A DNA stretch of 64,000 nt from contig CAIZZF010000007.1 in assembly GCA_903937385.1 (NCBI GenBank), positions 30,403 through 94,402 on the forward strand. Reading direction: 5' to 3'. Below are positions 7,629 through 15,737 of this stretch, one piece after another. How positions within the stretch are numbered: position 1 is the first letter of the stretch; each line of letters opens with the position of its first letter. The notes beneath the pieces are model-generated. The model made no database searches and was not told where the DNA came from. It was given only the letters and a program-made list of their open reading frames with translations. The DNA is from an uncultured Holophagaceae bacterium (lineage in GTDB: Bacteria > Acidobacteriota > Holophagae > Holophagales > Holophagaceae). Made by a program: the position numbers and the translations under genes.

Positions 7629-8696
7629 ATGGCAAAACTCACGATCCAGGATCTCCAGCGGCTCCCCAAGACGGACCTTCACGTCCACCTGGACGGGAGT
7701 CTGCGCATCCCGACCATCCTCGAGCTGGCTGAAGAGCAGAAGGTGAAGCTCCCTGCCAACTCGGTCGACGGCCTGCGGCCCTTCGTGGAGGTGGGCGACG
7801 ACTGCAAGTCCCTGGTGGAATACCTCCGGGCCTTCGACGTCACCCTCTCGGTGATGCAGACCTACGACAGCCTGGTCCGCACGGCCTTCGAGCTGGCCGA
7901 GGATGCGGCGCTGGAGAACGTCCGCTACATGGAGGTGCGCTACAGCCCCATCCTCCACCAGCAAAAGGGCCTGACCATGCACGCCATCGTGCAGGCCGTG
8001 CTGGAGGGCCTGGCCAAGGCCGAGCGGCAATACAACATCAAGACCGGTGTCATCCTCTGCGGCATGCGGCACATCTCCCCGGACATCTCGCTGCGGCTGG
8101 CGGACCTGACCGTGGCCTTCAAGAACAAGGGCGTGGTGGGCTACGACCTGGCTGGCGCCGAGGAGAACTTCCCCGCCAAGCGCCACAAGGACGCCTTCGG
8201 CCGAGTGCTCCAGAACAACATCAACTGCACCCTCCATGCGGGTGAGGCCTACGGGCCCGAGAGCATCCACCAGGCGATCCACCTCTGTGGCGCCCACCGC
8301 ATCGGCCACGGCGTGCGGCTCATCGAGGACGGCGACCTGCTGAACTACGTCAACGACCACCGCATTCCGCTGGAGTGCTGCCCCTCCAGCAACGTGCAGA
8401 CCAAGGCCGTGAAGAAGATGGCCGATCATCCCATCCGGCTGTTCTACGACCTGGGCCTGCGGGTCACGGTGAACACGGACAACCGCATGGTCACGGGCAC
8501 CACCGTCAGCCGCGAGTTCCAGGTCATCCACGACGAGCTCGGGTTCAACCTTGAGGAGATCAAGGAGCTCATCCTCATGGGCTTCAAGAGCGCCTTCCTG
8601 CCCTACGCCCTGAAGCGGGCGATACTGGCGGAAGTGGTGCACGAGCTCAAGGCCTTCAAGCCCGAGAGCCTCGAGAGCAAGCGGGAACACCTGTAG
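7629..8696 (+). CDS. add: adenosine deaminase family amidohydrolase
   Basis: This enzyme deaminates adenosine or deoxyadenosine to inosine in purine salvage. The 355-residue protein carries the zinc HxH motif (DLHVHLDGSL, residues 19-28), HAGEAYGPESI with the zinc His and catalytic Glu, RIGHGVRL with the catalytic His, and VNTDNR with the catalytic Asp. The NTDN form and the LPKTDLHVHLDGSLR start are close to bacterial adenosine deaminase. An aminodeoxyfutalosine deaminase role in menaquinone synthesis cannot be excluded. The ATG at 7629 is chosen over an in-frame codon 36 bases upstream because it matches the family N-terminus. The next gene starts 26 bases after its stop. Confidence 0.87.
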   Translation: MAKLTIQDLQRLPKTDLHVHLDGSLRIPTILELAEEQKVKLPANSVDGLRPFVEVGDDCKSLVEYLRAFDVTLSVMQTYDSLVRTAFELAEDAALENVRYMEVRYSPILHQQKGLTMHAIVQAVLEGLAKAERQYNIKTGVILCGMRHISPDISLRLADLTVAFKNKGVVGYDLAGAEENFPAKRHKDAFGRVLQNNINCTLHAGEAYGPESIHQAIHLCGAHRIGHGVRLIEDGDLLNYVNDHRIPLECCPSSNVQTKAVKKMADHPIRLFYDLGLRVTVNTDNRMVTGTTVSREFQVIHDELGFNLEEIKELILMGFKSAFLPYALKRAILAEVVHELKAFKPESLESKREHL

Positions 8697-8722
8697 TATC
8701 CTGACTTGTGAGGTCAAGATTC

Positions 8723-9718
8723 ATGCTGGACCGCTTCGCCGCCTTTCTCGACAGCCACGCCAAGATTCTCCTCACCACCCATGAGAATCCTGACGGGGAC
8801 GGGGTGGGTGCGGCCGTGGCGCTGGCCGCCTACCTGAAGGCCCAGGGCACCGAGGTCCGGATCGTGCTGACCCCCTCGCTGCCGGAGAACCTGCGCTTCC
8901 TGGATCCCCTCGGCTGGGCGGAGGTCTACGAGCCCGCCGGTCGCCATGCGGACCTGGCCCAGTGGCCCGATGCCTGGCTGCTGGTGGATGCCTCCGAACC
9001 CCAGCGCATGGGGCCCCTGACGTCAGCCTTCCTGGCGACTGGCGCGGTCCGGGCCTGCCTCGATCACCACCTGAAGGACGCCCCGGAAGGCTTCCACGCT
9101 GAGTTCACGGACAGCACCGCCAGCGCCAGCGCCGAGCTGGTCTACGACCTCGTCCGGCCGCGCGTCGGGGGTGAGCTGCCGCCGGTCATGGTCCAGGCGC
9201 TCTATGCCGGTCTGGTGAGTGACACGGGCAACTTCCGGCACTCCAACAGCACGCCGAAGGTGCACCAGGCCGCAGCGGACCTGATCGCCCAGGGCGCCCA
9301 TCCCTCCCGCACTTTCAACGCCCTCTACCAGACCGCCACCCCCGCCAAGCTCAAGCTCTTCGGCCGGGCCATGGGGGGGCTGCAGCTGCGCGGTGAGGGC
9401 ACCTTCGCCTACGTGGCGGTCACCCAGGCAGACCTCGTGGCCTGCGGCGCGACCCCCGAAGATCTTGACGACCTGGTCGAGGAACCCCGCAAGCTCAAGG
9501 GCGTGGAGGTGGCCGCCCTGTTCTCGGAGACGGCCGATGGCCGCGCCAAGGTCAGCCTCCGGTCCCGGGAGCGGGTGGATGTGAATGCGGTCTGTCGCCA
9601 GTTCGGCGGCGGGGGACACCGGCTGGCTTCCGGCGCCAAGGTCGCCCTGGCTCTGCCGACGTTCATCGCCCAGGTGGAGGCCGCGGTCCTGGCCCAGATG
9701 GGACAAAGTATTGTCTGA
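8723..9718 (+). CDS. DHH/DHHA1 phosphoesterase, NrnA-like oligoribonuclease
   Basis: A 331-residue enzyme of the family that degrades short RNA oligomers (and, in some members, pAp or c-di-AMP breakdown products). The DHH domain has HENPDGDG (20-27) and LDHH near residue 117. The DHHA1 domain ends in the nucleic-acid-binding glycine motif FGGGGHRLASGA. Length is usual for NrnA. I start at the ATG at 8723 because GAGGT lies at a proper distance upstream; an in-frame GTG at 8708 has no ribosome site. It follows add closely and probably shares its transcript. Confidence 0.85.
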   Translation: MLDRFAAFLDSHAKILLTTHENPDGDGVGAAVALAAYLKAQGTEVRIVLTPSLPENLRFLDPLGWAEVYEPAGRHADLAQWPDAWLLVDASEPQRMGPLTSAFLATGAVRACLDHHLKDAPEGFHAEFTDSTASASAELVYDLVRPRVGGELPPVMVQALYAGLVSDTGNFRHSNSTPKVHQAAADLIAQGAHPSRTFNALYQTATPAKLKLFGRAMGGLQLRGEGTFAYVAVTQADLVACGATPEDLDDLVEEPRKLKGVEVAALFSETADGRAKVSLRSRERVDVNAVCRQFGGGGHRLASGAKVALALPTFIAQVEAAVLAQMGQSIV

Positions 9719-9725
9719 TACAATA
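9709..9725. promoter_or_regulatory. inverted repeat across the nrnA-like stop codon
   Basis: TATTGT and ACAATA flank a 5-nt spacer, overlapping the stop codon of the DHH gene and lying about 90 bp before ribA. It could be an operator for ribA or a weak RNA hairpin. No regulator is implied by the neighbours. Confidence 0.3.
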
Positions 9726-9739
9726 ATCTTCAAATGAGA

Positions 9740-9767
9740 TCGATTCTAAAAATCGACGATCCTTTTT
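9740..9767 (+). terminator. weak intrinsic terminator before ribA
   Basis: A 6-bp stem (TCGATT / AATCGA, 5-nt loop) is followed by CGATCC and a run of five T. It would end the add/DHH transcript, though the stem is short and AT-rich and the T-run is displaced. Confidence 0.35.
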
Positions 9768-9816
9768 CCCCGTTGTGGCATCCAAGACGTTGAACCAACT
9801 TCCCTGGACTCCCCCC

Positions 9817-10476
9817 ATGTCTCCCACCGATCCCAGCAGCGCCCCGAAGCTTGAGCTCTTCTGCAAGCTCCAGGCAGACAAAGTCCCCTTCATCGCCAAG
9901 GCGAACGTCCCCTCCGTCTTCGGCAAGTTCACAGTCTATGGCTTCCTCGAGCACGCCACCGGCAAGGAGCACCTGGCCATCGTCAGCGGCGAGATCGATG
10001 CCCGCCGCCGGATCGCGGTGCGCGTCCACTCTGAGTGCTGGACCGGGGATGTGCTGGGCAGCCTGAAGTGCGACTGCCGTCAGCAGCTGGAAGAGGGGCT
10101 GCGCCACGTGGCCGAGCATGGCGGCATGGTGCTCTACCTGCGCCAGGAGGGCCGCGGCATCGGGCTGCTCAACAAGCTCAAGGCCTACACCCTCCAGGAG
10201 CAGGGGCTGGACACGGTCGAGGCGAACCACTCGCTGGGCTTCCCGGATGACCTGCGCACCTACGACTGCGCGGTGGAGATGCTCAAGTTCTTCGGCATCA
10301 CGAAGGTGAAGCTGCTCACCAACAACCCCCGCAAGATCGGGGCACTGGAGTCCGCCGGCATTGATGTGGACCGTGAGCGCCACCAGCAGGCCTCGAACCC
10401 TCACAACCTCCGCTACCTCAAGACCAAGGCCCGCAAGAGTGGGCACATGCTGGACTTCGAGGAAGAGGCGCTCTAG
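9817..10476 (+). CDS. ribA: GTP cyclohydrolase II
   Basis: It converts GTP to 2,5-diamino-6-ribosylamino-4(3H)-pyrimidinone 5-phosphate, the first step of riboflavin synthesis. The zinc ligands are in SECWTGDVLGSLKCDC (Cys-x10-Cys-x-Cys). The catalytic loop YLRQEGRGIGLLNK follows, and then LLTNNPRK. It is a stand-alone RibA domain without the RibB part seen in many bacteria. I use the ATG at 9817 (219 residues). A GTG at 9775 would add 14 residues; neither has a clear ribosome site, so the start is uncertain. No other rib genes are nearby. Confidence 0.92.
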   Translation: MSPTDPSSAPKLELFCKLQADKVPFIAKANVPSVFGKFTVYGFLEHATGKEHLAIVSGEIDARRRIAVRVHSECWTGDVLGSLKCDCRQQLEEGLRHVAEHGGMVLYLRQEGRGIGLLNKLKAYTLQEQGLDTVEANHSLGFPDDLRTYDCAVEMLKFFGITKVKLLTNNPRKIGALESAGIDVDRERHQQASNPHNLRYLKTKARKSGHMLDFEEEAL

Positions 10477-10480
10477 GGCT

Positions 10481-10666
10481 GTCGGGTATCAGCTGTCAGC
10501 TGTCAGCTGTCGGTTAAAGAAGGACCTGGCTGGGCTTTGGGTGCATTGCCGAAACCTGCAGTTGATAGCCGAGGGCTGACAGCTGAGAGCCTAGTCCTGA
10601 CCACACGCTGAGCCTGGAGCGGCCATCTTTTCCTGACAGCTGAGAGCCGATAGCTGATAGCTATAT
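10481..10666. repeat. cluster of heptamer repeats in direct and inverted orientation
   Basis: The 193-bp gap after ribA begins with three tandem AGCTGTC units (10491-10511). It then holds inverted versions: GATAGCC, GACAGCTGAGAGCC at 10575-10590 and GACAGCTGAGAGCCGATAGCTGATAGC at 10634-10660 (described in pieces). The left units can pair with the right ones to form a long hairpin. The same units occur after fur at 7474-7578. No gene is present. Confidence 0.6.
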
Positions 10667-10669
10667 CCC

Positions 10670-11113
10670 ATGTCCATCCCCGTTTCCGACCAGACCATCT
10701 CCGACATCTCTCACGTCATCCAGCTGTCGGTGGCTCCAGTCTTCCTGCTGACGGCCATCGGCACGATCCTCGGGGTGCTCTCCACCCGGCTGGCCCGGAT
10801 CGTGGATCGTGCCAGGGCGCTGAACGACCGGCTCGAGACCGTCACGGAAGACCGGATGCCGGCCATCCACCAGGAGATGCAGAGCCTGGCTGCTCGGCGG
10901 CGCTTCGTGAACTTCGCGATCACCTCCGGGACCATCTCGGCGCTGCTGGTGTGCGTCAGCATCGCCACGGTGTTCCTGGGAGCTGTCCTGAAGGCCAGCA
11001 TCGCCATTCCCGTGGCGACGCTGTTCATCCTCGCGATGGGTGCCTTCGTGGCCGCGCTGGTGTTCTTCCTGCGGGAGATCTTCCTCGCGGTGAGGAGTCT
11101 CCACCTGGGCTGA
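10670..11113 (+). CDS. DUF2721 family small membrane protein
   Basis: A 147-residue protein with three hydrophobic segments (about residues 18-38, 83-108 and 112-135). A conserved cytoplasmic stretch after the first helix reads TRLARIVDRARALNDR. That pattern matches the DUF2721 family, whose function is unknown. It sits between the repeat cluster and the convergent rluB gene, with only 4 bases between their stop codons. Confidence 0.75.
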   Translation: MSIPVSDQTISDISHVIQLSVAPVFLLTAIGTILGVLSTRLARIVDRARALNDRLETVTEDRMPAIHQEMQSLAARRRFVNFAITSGTISALLVCVSIATVFLGAVLKASIAIPVATLFILAMGAFVAALVFFLREIFLAVRSLHLG

Positions 11114-11117
11114 GTGC

Positions 11118-12428
11118 CTACAGGCTCTTGATCGCCGCGATCTCCTGGGGGCTGAGGAAGCGCCAGGTGCCGGGCTTGAGCAGCGGGTCCGCCAGGGGGC
11201 CGAACTGGACCCGGCGCAGCTTGCTGACGGGGTGCCCCACGGCGGCGAACATGCGACGGATCTGCTGATTCTTGCCCTCGGTGAGGGTCACCTTGAGCCA
11301 GGGGTTGTCGCCCTTCTCGGCGACCTCGATGTGGCAGGGCTTCAGGCGCTGGCCGCTGAGGAGGAAGCCCTCCTGGAACTCCTTGATCAGCTCGTTGGTC
11401 GGGTTCCGGTGGACCTTGACGAGGTAGACCTTGGGGATCTCGTGCTCGGGACCCATGAGCACCTTGGCCAGGGCGCCGTCGTTGGTCATGAGCAGCAGGC
11501 CCTCGGAGTTGAAATCGAGGCGGCCCACGGGATAGAGACGGCCCTCCACACCATTCAACAGGGCCATCACCGTGGGCCGGCCGCGGTCGTCCTTCACAGT
11601 GGTGACGTAGCCCTTGGGCTTGTTCATCAGGATGTAGACCGGGTCCTCCCGCTGGATGGGCTGCAGGTCCACGGTGATGACGTCCCGGCGGGGATCGGCC
11701 AGGGTGCCCAGCTCGGTGATGGTCACGCCATTCACCTGGACGTGGCCCCCGAGGATGATGGTCTCGCAGGCCCGGCGGCTGGCGATGCCCGCGGCGGCGA
11801 GGATCTTCTGGAGGCGCTCCTGGCCGGCCTTCACGATCCGGGGCGCGGCCTTGCGGACGGGCGTGGGCTTCGGGGCCGGTGCGACCGGAGCGGCGGGCCG
11901 CCGGCCCGGGCGGCTCCCGGCGGCAGGTTTGGCACCGGGGCGGCTTGCGGGTCTGGCATCTGTGCGAGACGTCCTCGGGGCTTCGGAGCGGGTGGCGGGC
12001 CTGGAGGTGCGTCCGGCTGGCCGGGTCTCGGAACGGCCGTCTGCCGGGGCTTCAGCGTAAGCGGTGGGTCGGATGCCGGGACGGGACGCCGGGCGGGAAG
12101 CCCTCGGCGCTTCGGAGCGGGCGGCGGGTCTGGACCCGCGTGCAGCGGGCCGGGTCTCAGAGTGGCCGTCCGCCGGGGTCTCCGCGTGGGCGGTGGACCG
12201 GGCGCCGGGGCGGGCTGCTGGCCGGGTGTCCGGGCGCGGTGACCTGGGGGCCGTGGAGCGGGTGGCAGGCCTGGAGGTGCGCCCCGCCGACCGGGTCTCG
12301 GTGCGGGCGTCTGCCGGGGCTTCAGCGCGGGCGGCGGGTCGGGTGCCCGGACGGGCCGCGGGCCGGCTGGTGCTGGATCGCTTGGTGGCGGGCGCAGTCC
12401 TGGACCCCTTCGGGGCGGGTGTTCTCAT
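11118..12428 (-). CDS. 23S rRNA pseudouridine synthase, RluB/RsuA type, with long repeat extension
   Basis: It converts a specific uridine in rRNA to pseudouridine. The C-terminal ~240 residues form the enzyme: an S4 RNA-binding domain (ERLQKILAAAGIASRRACE), the catalytic PVGRLDFNSEGLLLMTNDG with the active-site Asp, and NQQIRRMFAAVGHPV. Family members are usually about 240-300 residues, so the 436-residue product has an extra ~190 N-terminal residues. These are Arg/Pro/Ala-rich and built of three tandem repeats, then a basic Pro-rich linker. Basic tails of this kind occur on some RluB proteins and may aid rRNA binding. RluB versus RluE/F specificity is not resolved. Confidence 0.88.
   Translation of the reverse strand: MRTPAPKGSRTAPATKRSSTSRPAARPGTRPAARAEAPADARTETRSAGRTSRPATRSTAPRSPRPDTRPAARPGARSTAHAETPADGHSETRPAARGSRPAARSEAPRASRPASRPGIRPTAYAEAPADGRSETRPAGRTSRPATRSEAPRTSRTDARPASRPGAKPAAGSRPGRRPAAPVAPAPKPTPVRKAAPRIVKAGQERLQKILAAAGIASRRACETIILGGHVQVNGVTITELGTLADPRRDVITVDLQPIQREDPVYILMNKPKGYVTTVKDDRGRPTVMALLNGVEGRLYPVGRLDFNSEGLLLMTNDGALAKVLMGPEHEIPKVYLVKVHRNPTNELIKEFQEGFLLSGQRLKPCHIEVAEKGDNPWLKVTLTEGKNQQIRRMFAAVGHPVSKLRRVQFGPLADPLLKPGTWRFLSPQEIAAIKSL
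11922..12332 (-). repeat. three tandem ~43-47-codon repeats inside the pseudouridine synthase gene
   Basis: Residues 33-79, 80-122 and 123-169 of the product repeat a pattern AxAExPADxRxETRxAxR, then SRPAxRSEAPR, then RPAxRPG. The unit length varies (43-47 residues), so the DNA copies are diverged and slightly unequal. Such repeats can expand or contract by slippage or recombination. Confidence 0.75.
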
Positions 12429-12470
12429 GGCGTCTCCTTCGGCGTCTCCCGACGCGGATGTTCCAGTCTA

Positions 12471-13040
12471 TCAGGCCAGTGCCGACCGCGTCGCCCGCAG
12501 GAAGTAGTGGATGCCCGAAGCCAGCACCAGGCCAGCCACCACCCAGTACATCTCCGGCAGGAAGGGGTCCATCCAGGGCCGGTAGCCCAGGGCGTTGAAG
12601 AACAGGCCGAGGGAGACGGCGATGAGCTGCATGGCCGTGCTGAGCTTGCCCAGGAAGCTTGGATGGAACTTGCTGTCGCTCAGGCGGTCCACGGAGGCGA
12701 AGGCGTAGAATGAGATCACCAGGTCCCGGGTGATGGCCAGGATTGCCACCCAGACCGGGATGGGCGCGGTCATGCCCTGGGTGCGCCAGGCCAGGAGAAT
12801 GAAGGCCGTGGTCATCAGGAACTTGTCCGCCGCCGGGTCCAGGACGGCGCCCAGGTCGGAGCGCTGGTCGAAGGTCCGGGCGATGTAGCCGTCCAGAAGG
12901 TCCGTCAGGCCCGCGGCGGCGAAGATGACGAAGGCCTGCCAGTGATGGCCGTACCACAGCGCGATGGCGAAGAAAGGGACCGCAAGGATCCTGAGCAGCG
13001 TGAGGGCGTTGGGCAGGGTTAGAGGGCTGGAGGGGTTCAT
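12471..13040 (-). CDS. pgsA: CDP-diacylglycerol-glycerol-3-phosphate 3-phosphatidyltransferase
   Basis: An inner-membrane enzyme that makes phosphatidylglycerol phosphate, the committed step to phosphatidylglycerol. The 189-residue product has the full CDP-alcohol phosphotransferase signature (DG-x2-AR-x8-G-x3-D-x3-D) starting at DGYIAR near residue 50 and ending at LDPAADK. N-terminal LPNALTLLRI is typical of PgsA. About five to six hydrophobic segments are present. It lies 42 bases upstream of the pseudouridine synthase gene on the same strand, so both are probably co-transcribed. Confidence 0.9.
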   Translation of the reverse strand: MNPSSPLTLPNALTLLRILAVPFFAIALWYGHHWQAFVIFAAAGLTDLLDGYIARTFDQRSDLGAVLDPAADKFLMTTAFILLAWRTQGMTAPIPVWVAILAITRDLVISFYAFASVDRLSDSKFHPSFLGKLSTAMQLIAVSLGLFFNALGYRPWMDPFLPEMYWVVAGLVLASGIHYFLRATRSALA

Positions 13041-13082
13041 TCCCTTCAGTCTAGACGCAGATCACACCGGACTGTCCGGACC

Positions 13083-13110
13083 TTGTTAAGCCCCGGTTCT
13101 GGGCTACACT
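13083..13110 (+). promoter_or_regulatory. candidate feoAB promoter
   Basis: TTGTTA (13083-13088) and TACACT (13105-13110) are separated by 16 bp and lie 19 bp before the feoA start. A perfect short palindrome, CCGGAC-T-GTCCGG (13067-13079), lies just upstream. No convincing Fur box is seen. Confidence 0.45.
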
Positions 13111-13129
13111 TAGGTCAGGAGTTGAGACA

Positions 13130-13375
13130 ATGACTCAAAATCCCCCCATCCCCCTGAGCCTTCTCCAGCCTGGAGATCAGGGAGAGGTTGTCCAGGTGTA
13201 TGCCCAGGGCCAGGTGCGTCAGCGCCTGCTGGAGATGGGCTTCATCCGGGGAGCGCAGCTGCGGGTCGAGAAGCTCGCGCCGCTGGGGGATCCCATGGAG
13301 CTGGTGATCAAGGGCTACCACCTGTCCCTGCGCCGGGATGAGAGTTCCTGCATTCTTGTCCAACGGATGGTGTGA
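13130..13375 (+). CDS. feoA: ferrous iron transport protein FeoA
   Basis: An 81-residue SH3-like cytosolic protein that supports FeoB-dependent Fe(II) uptake. Typical family features are LSLLQPGDQGEVVQV, RQRLLEMGFIRGAQL and GYHLSLRR. Its stop codon overlaps the feoB start (TGATG), so the two are translationally coupled. Confidence 0.93.
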   Translation: MTQNPPIPLSLLQPGDQGEVVQVYAQGQVRQRLLEMGFIRGAQLRVEKLAPLGDPMELVIKGYHLSLRRDESSCILVQRMV

Positions 13376-15546
13376 TGGCACTTACCATCGCCCTGGCGGG
13401 CAATCCCAACTGCGGGAAGACCACGCTGTTCAACGCCCTGACGGGCTCGCGGCACCACGTGGGCAACTGGCCCGGGGTCACGGTGGAGCGGCGCAGCGGC
13501 ACCTTCGAGCACGAGGGGAGCACCCTAGAGGTGGTGGACCTGCCAGGCACCTACTCGCTGTCCGCGCGCAGCGAGGATGAGCGGGTGGCTTCTCAGTATC
13601 TGGCCTCCCCCGAAGTGGATCTGGTGCTGAACGTGCTCGACGCCTCCAACCTGGAGCGCAACCTCTACCTCAGCACGCAGCTGCTGGAGCTCGGCAAGCC
13701 CGTGGCCTTCGTGCTGAACATGGTGGACGACGCCGAGAACCGGGGCATCCACATCGACGTGCCGGCCCTGGAGATCCTGCTGGGCGGGCCAGTCATCCCC
13801 ACGGTGGGCAACCGGGAGCAGGGCATCACGGAGCTGAAGACCCTGCTGGCCGCCATGGCCCGCGGCGAGTCCAACCGCTGCCGGCGGATCACCGTCGACT
13901 ATGGCCATGACATTGAGGGCGAGTTGCGGCTGCTGGAAGCGGAGATCTGCCGGGACGAGCGCCTGGAGGCGGCCATGCCGCCCCGCTGGCTGGCGCTGCA
14001 GCTGCTGGAGAACAACGTCGAGGCCAAGCGGCAGGTGGCCGAGAGCCACGCCAGCGAGGCGATCGGACAGCAGCTGAGCAAGTCCTTCGGCTTCCTGGAG
14101 CCGCACCTGGGCGCGGACGGCGCCACCCTGGTGGCCGAGCGCCGCTACGGCTTCGCTCACGGCCTGGTGAAGGAGGTGGCCACGGCCGCCGACGACAAGG
14201 CCACGCCCACCTCCCGCCTGGACGCGGTGCTCACCCACCGGGTCTTCGGCATCCCCATCTTCATCGCCGTGCTGATCCTGACCTACTCGCTGTCCTTCGT
14301 CCTGGGGAAGATCCCCCAGGACTGGATCTCCGATGGCTTCAAGGCCCTGGCGGCCTTCGCGGGAGCGCGCCTCCCCGCCGGTGAGCTCACCAGCCTGCTG
14401 GTGGACGGGGTCATCCCTGGCGTGAGCGCCGTGATCGTCTTCGTGCCCGTGATCATGATCCTCATGGGCTGCATCGCCTTCATGGAGGACACGGGCTACA
14501 TGGCCCGGGCGGCCTTCATCATGGACCGGGTCATGCACGTCATGGGCCTCCACGGAAAGAGCTTCATCCCGCTCATCATGGGCAGCGGCTGCAACGTCCC
14601 CGCCATCCAGGCCGCCCGCACCATCGAGAGCCGCCAGGACCGCCTCATCACCATGCTCGTCACCCCGCTGGTGAGCTGCTCAGCGCGCCTGCAGGTCTAC
14701 ATCGTCATCGCCGGCACCTTCTTCACTCCACTCTGGGCGGCCGTGGTCATCATCGCCATGCACTTCCTCGGCCTTTTGCTGGCGGTTCTGGTGGGCCGCC
14801 TGCTCCGCAGCGCGCTGTTCCAGGGGCCCAGCACGCCCTTCGTCATGGAGCTGCCGCCCTACCGGCTGCCCGTGCTGAAGGCCACGCTCATCCACATGTG
14901 GGAGAAGGGCTCGGTCTTCCTCACCCGCGCCGGCACCACCATCTTTGCCGGCGCCACGCTGATCTGGTTCCTGTCCCGCTACCCGGGCATCGCCAACCGG
15001 CAGTGGACCCTGGAATACCAGCAGCAGCGCCAGGCCGTCACCACCTTGAACCTCCCCGCTGCTGAATCCGAGGAGCGCCTCCGGGTCCTGCAGCTCGCCC
15101 ACGAAAGCCGCATCGTGAACACCAGCCTGGCCGCGCGCCTGGGCCAGAAGGTGGAGCCGGTGCTGCGCCCCATCCTGGATCCGGACCGCAAGCGTCCCGA
15201 GGCCTGGAAGGATGTCATCGCCCTCACGGCGGGCTTCGTGGCCAAGGAGATCGTGGTCTCCACCATGGCCGTGATCCATCAAGCCAGCGAGGAACCGAAG
15301 GCCGGCGAGCGCCTGAGCCCCTTGCAGGTGGCCCTGCGGGATGGGTCGGGGCTGAGCCCGCTCACCGCCCTGGCCTTCATGGTGTTCACGCTCATCTACA
15401 CCCCCTGCCTTGGCACCATCGCCATGATCCGGCGCGAGGCCGGCAGCTGGGGCTGGGCCGCTTTCACGGTGGCCTACGGTCTGGTCCTTGGCTGGGGCAT
15501 GGCCTGGATCACGGTCATCGCAGGCCGCTGGCTGGGGTTCGCATGA
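13375..15546 (+). CDS. feoB: ferrous iron transporter FeoB
   Basis: The main Fe(II) permease of the inner membrane, of 723 residues. The N-terminal G domain has GNPNCGKT (9-16), DLPG (55-58) and NMVD (near 120). A helical GDI-like region follows (about 160-270), then the membrane domain with Gate motifs (GCIAFMEDTGYMARAAF; GSGCNVPA). I choose the ATG at 13375, which overlaps the feoA stop, rather than the GTG one codon earlier. The operon feoA-feoB-small Cys-rich gene is a standard iron-uptake unit and a likely Fur target. Confidence 0.96.
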   Translation: MALTIALAGNPNCGKTTLFNALTGSRHHVGNWPGVTVERRSGTFEHEGSTLEVVDLPGTYSLSARSEDERVASQYLASPEVDLVLNVLDASNLERNLYLSTQLLELGKPVAFVLNMVDDAENRGIHIDVPALEILLGGPVIPTVGNREQGITELKTLLAAMARGESNRCRRITVDYGHDIEGELRLLEAEICRDERLEAAMPPRWLALQLLENNVEAKRQVAESHASEAIGQQLSKSFGFLEPHLGADGATLVAERRYGFAHGLVKEVATAADDKATPTSRLDAVLTHRVFGIPIFIAVLILTYSLSFVLGKIPQDWISDGFKALAAFAGARLPAGELTSLLVDGVIPGVSAVIVFVPVIMILMGCIAFMEDTGYMARAAFIMDRVMHVMGLHGKSFIPLIMGSGCNVPAIQAARTIESRQDRLITMLVTPLVSCSARLQVYIVIAGTFFTPLWAAVVIIAMHFLGLLLAVLVGRLLRSALFQGPSTPFVMELPPYRLPVLKATLIHMWEKGSVFLTRAGTTIFAGATLIWFLSRYPGIANRQWTLEYQQQRQAVTTLNLPAAESEERLRVLQLAHESRIVNTSLAARLGQKVEPVLRPILDPDRKRPEAWKDVIALTAGFVAKEIVVSTMAVIHQASEEPKAGERLSPLQVALRDGSGLSPLTALAFMVFTLIYTPCLGTIAMIRREAGSWGWAAFTVAYGLVLGWGMAWITVIAGRWLGFA

Positions 15547-15737
15547 GCTTCCAGTCCGTTGCCGCCCTGGCGCTCTCGGCTGCCGCCGCCCTCTGGTTCC
15601 TGCGGGGCCTCCTCCGCGAGCTCCGCCCAGCGGAGGACTGCGCCTCCGGCTGCGGCACCTGCGCCAGCGGGTGTCCTCTCCAGGCGCCGGCGCCGCCCCC
15701 GGAGGGCAAGCGGCTCAGGATCAGTTCAGGGGCTTGA
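15543..15737 (+). CDS. FeoB-associated Cys-rich small membrane protein
   Basis: A 64-residue protein whose start overlaps the feoB stop (ATGA). Residues 4-24 form one membrane helix. They are followed by the cluster Cys33-x3-Cys37-x2-Cys40-x3-Cys44. Small proteins of this kind occupy the FeoC position after feoB in many bacteria; the cysteines may bind iron or an Fe-S cluster. Its last 17 bases overlap the convergent M16 peptidase gene. Confidence 0.75.
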   Translation: MSFQSVAALALSAAAALWFLRGLLRELRPAEDCASGCGTCASGCPLQAPAPPPEGKRLRISSGA

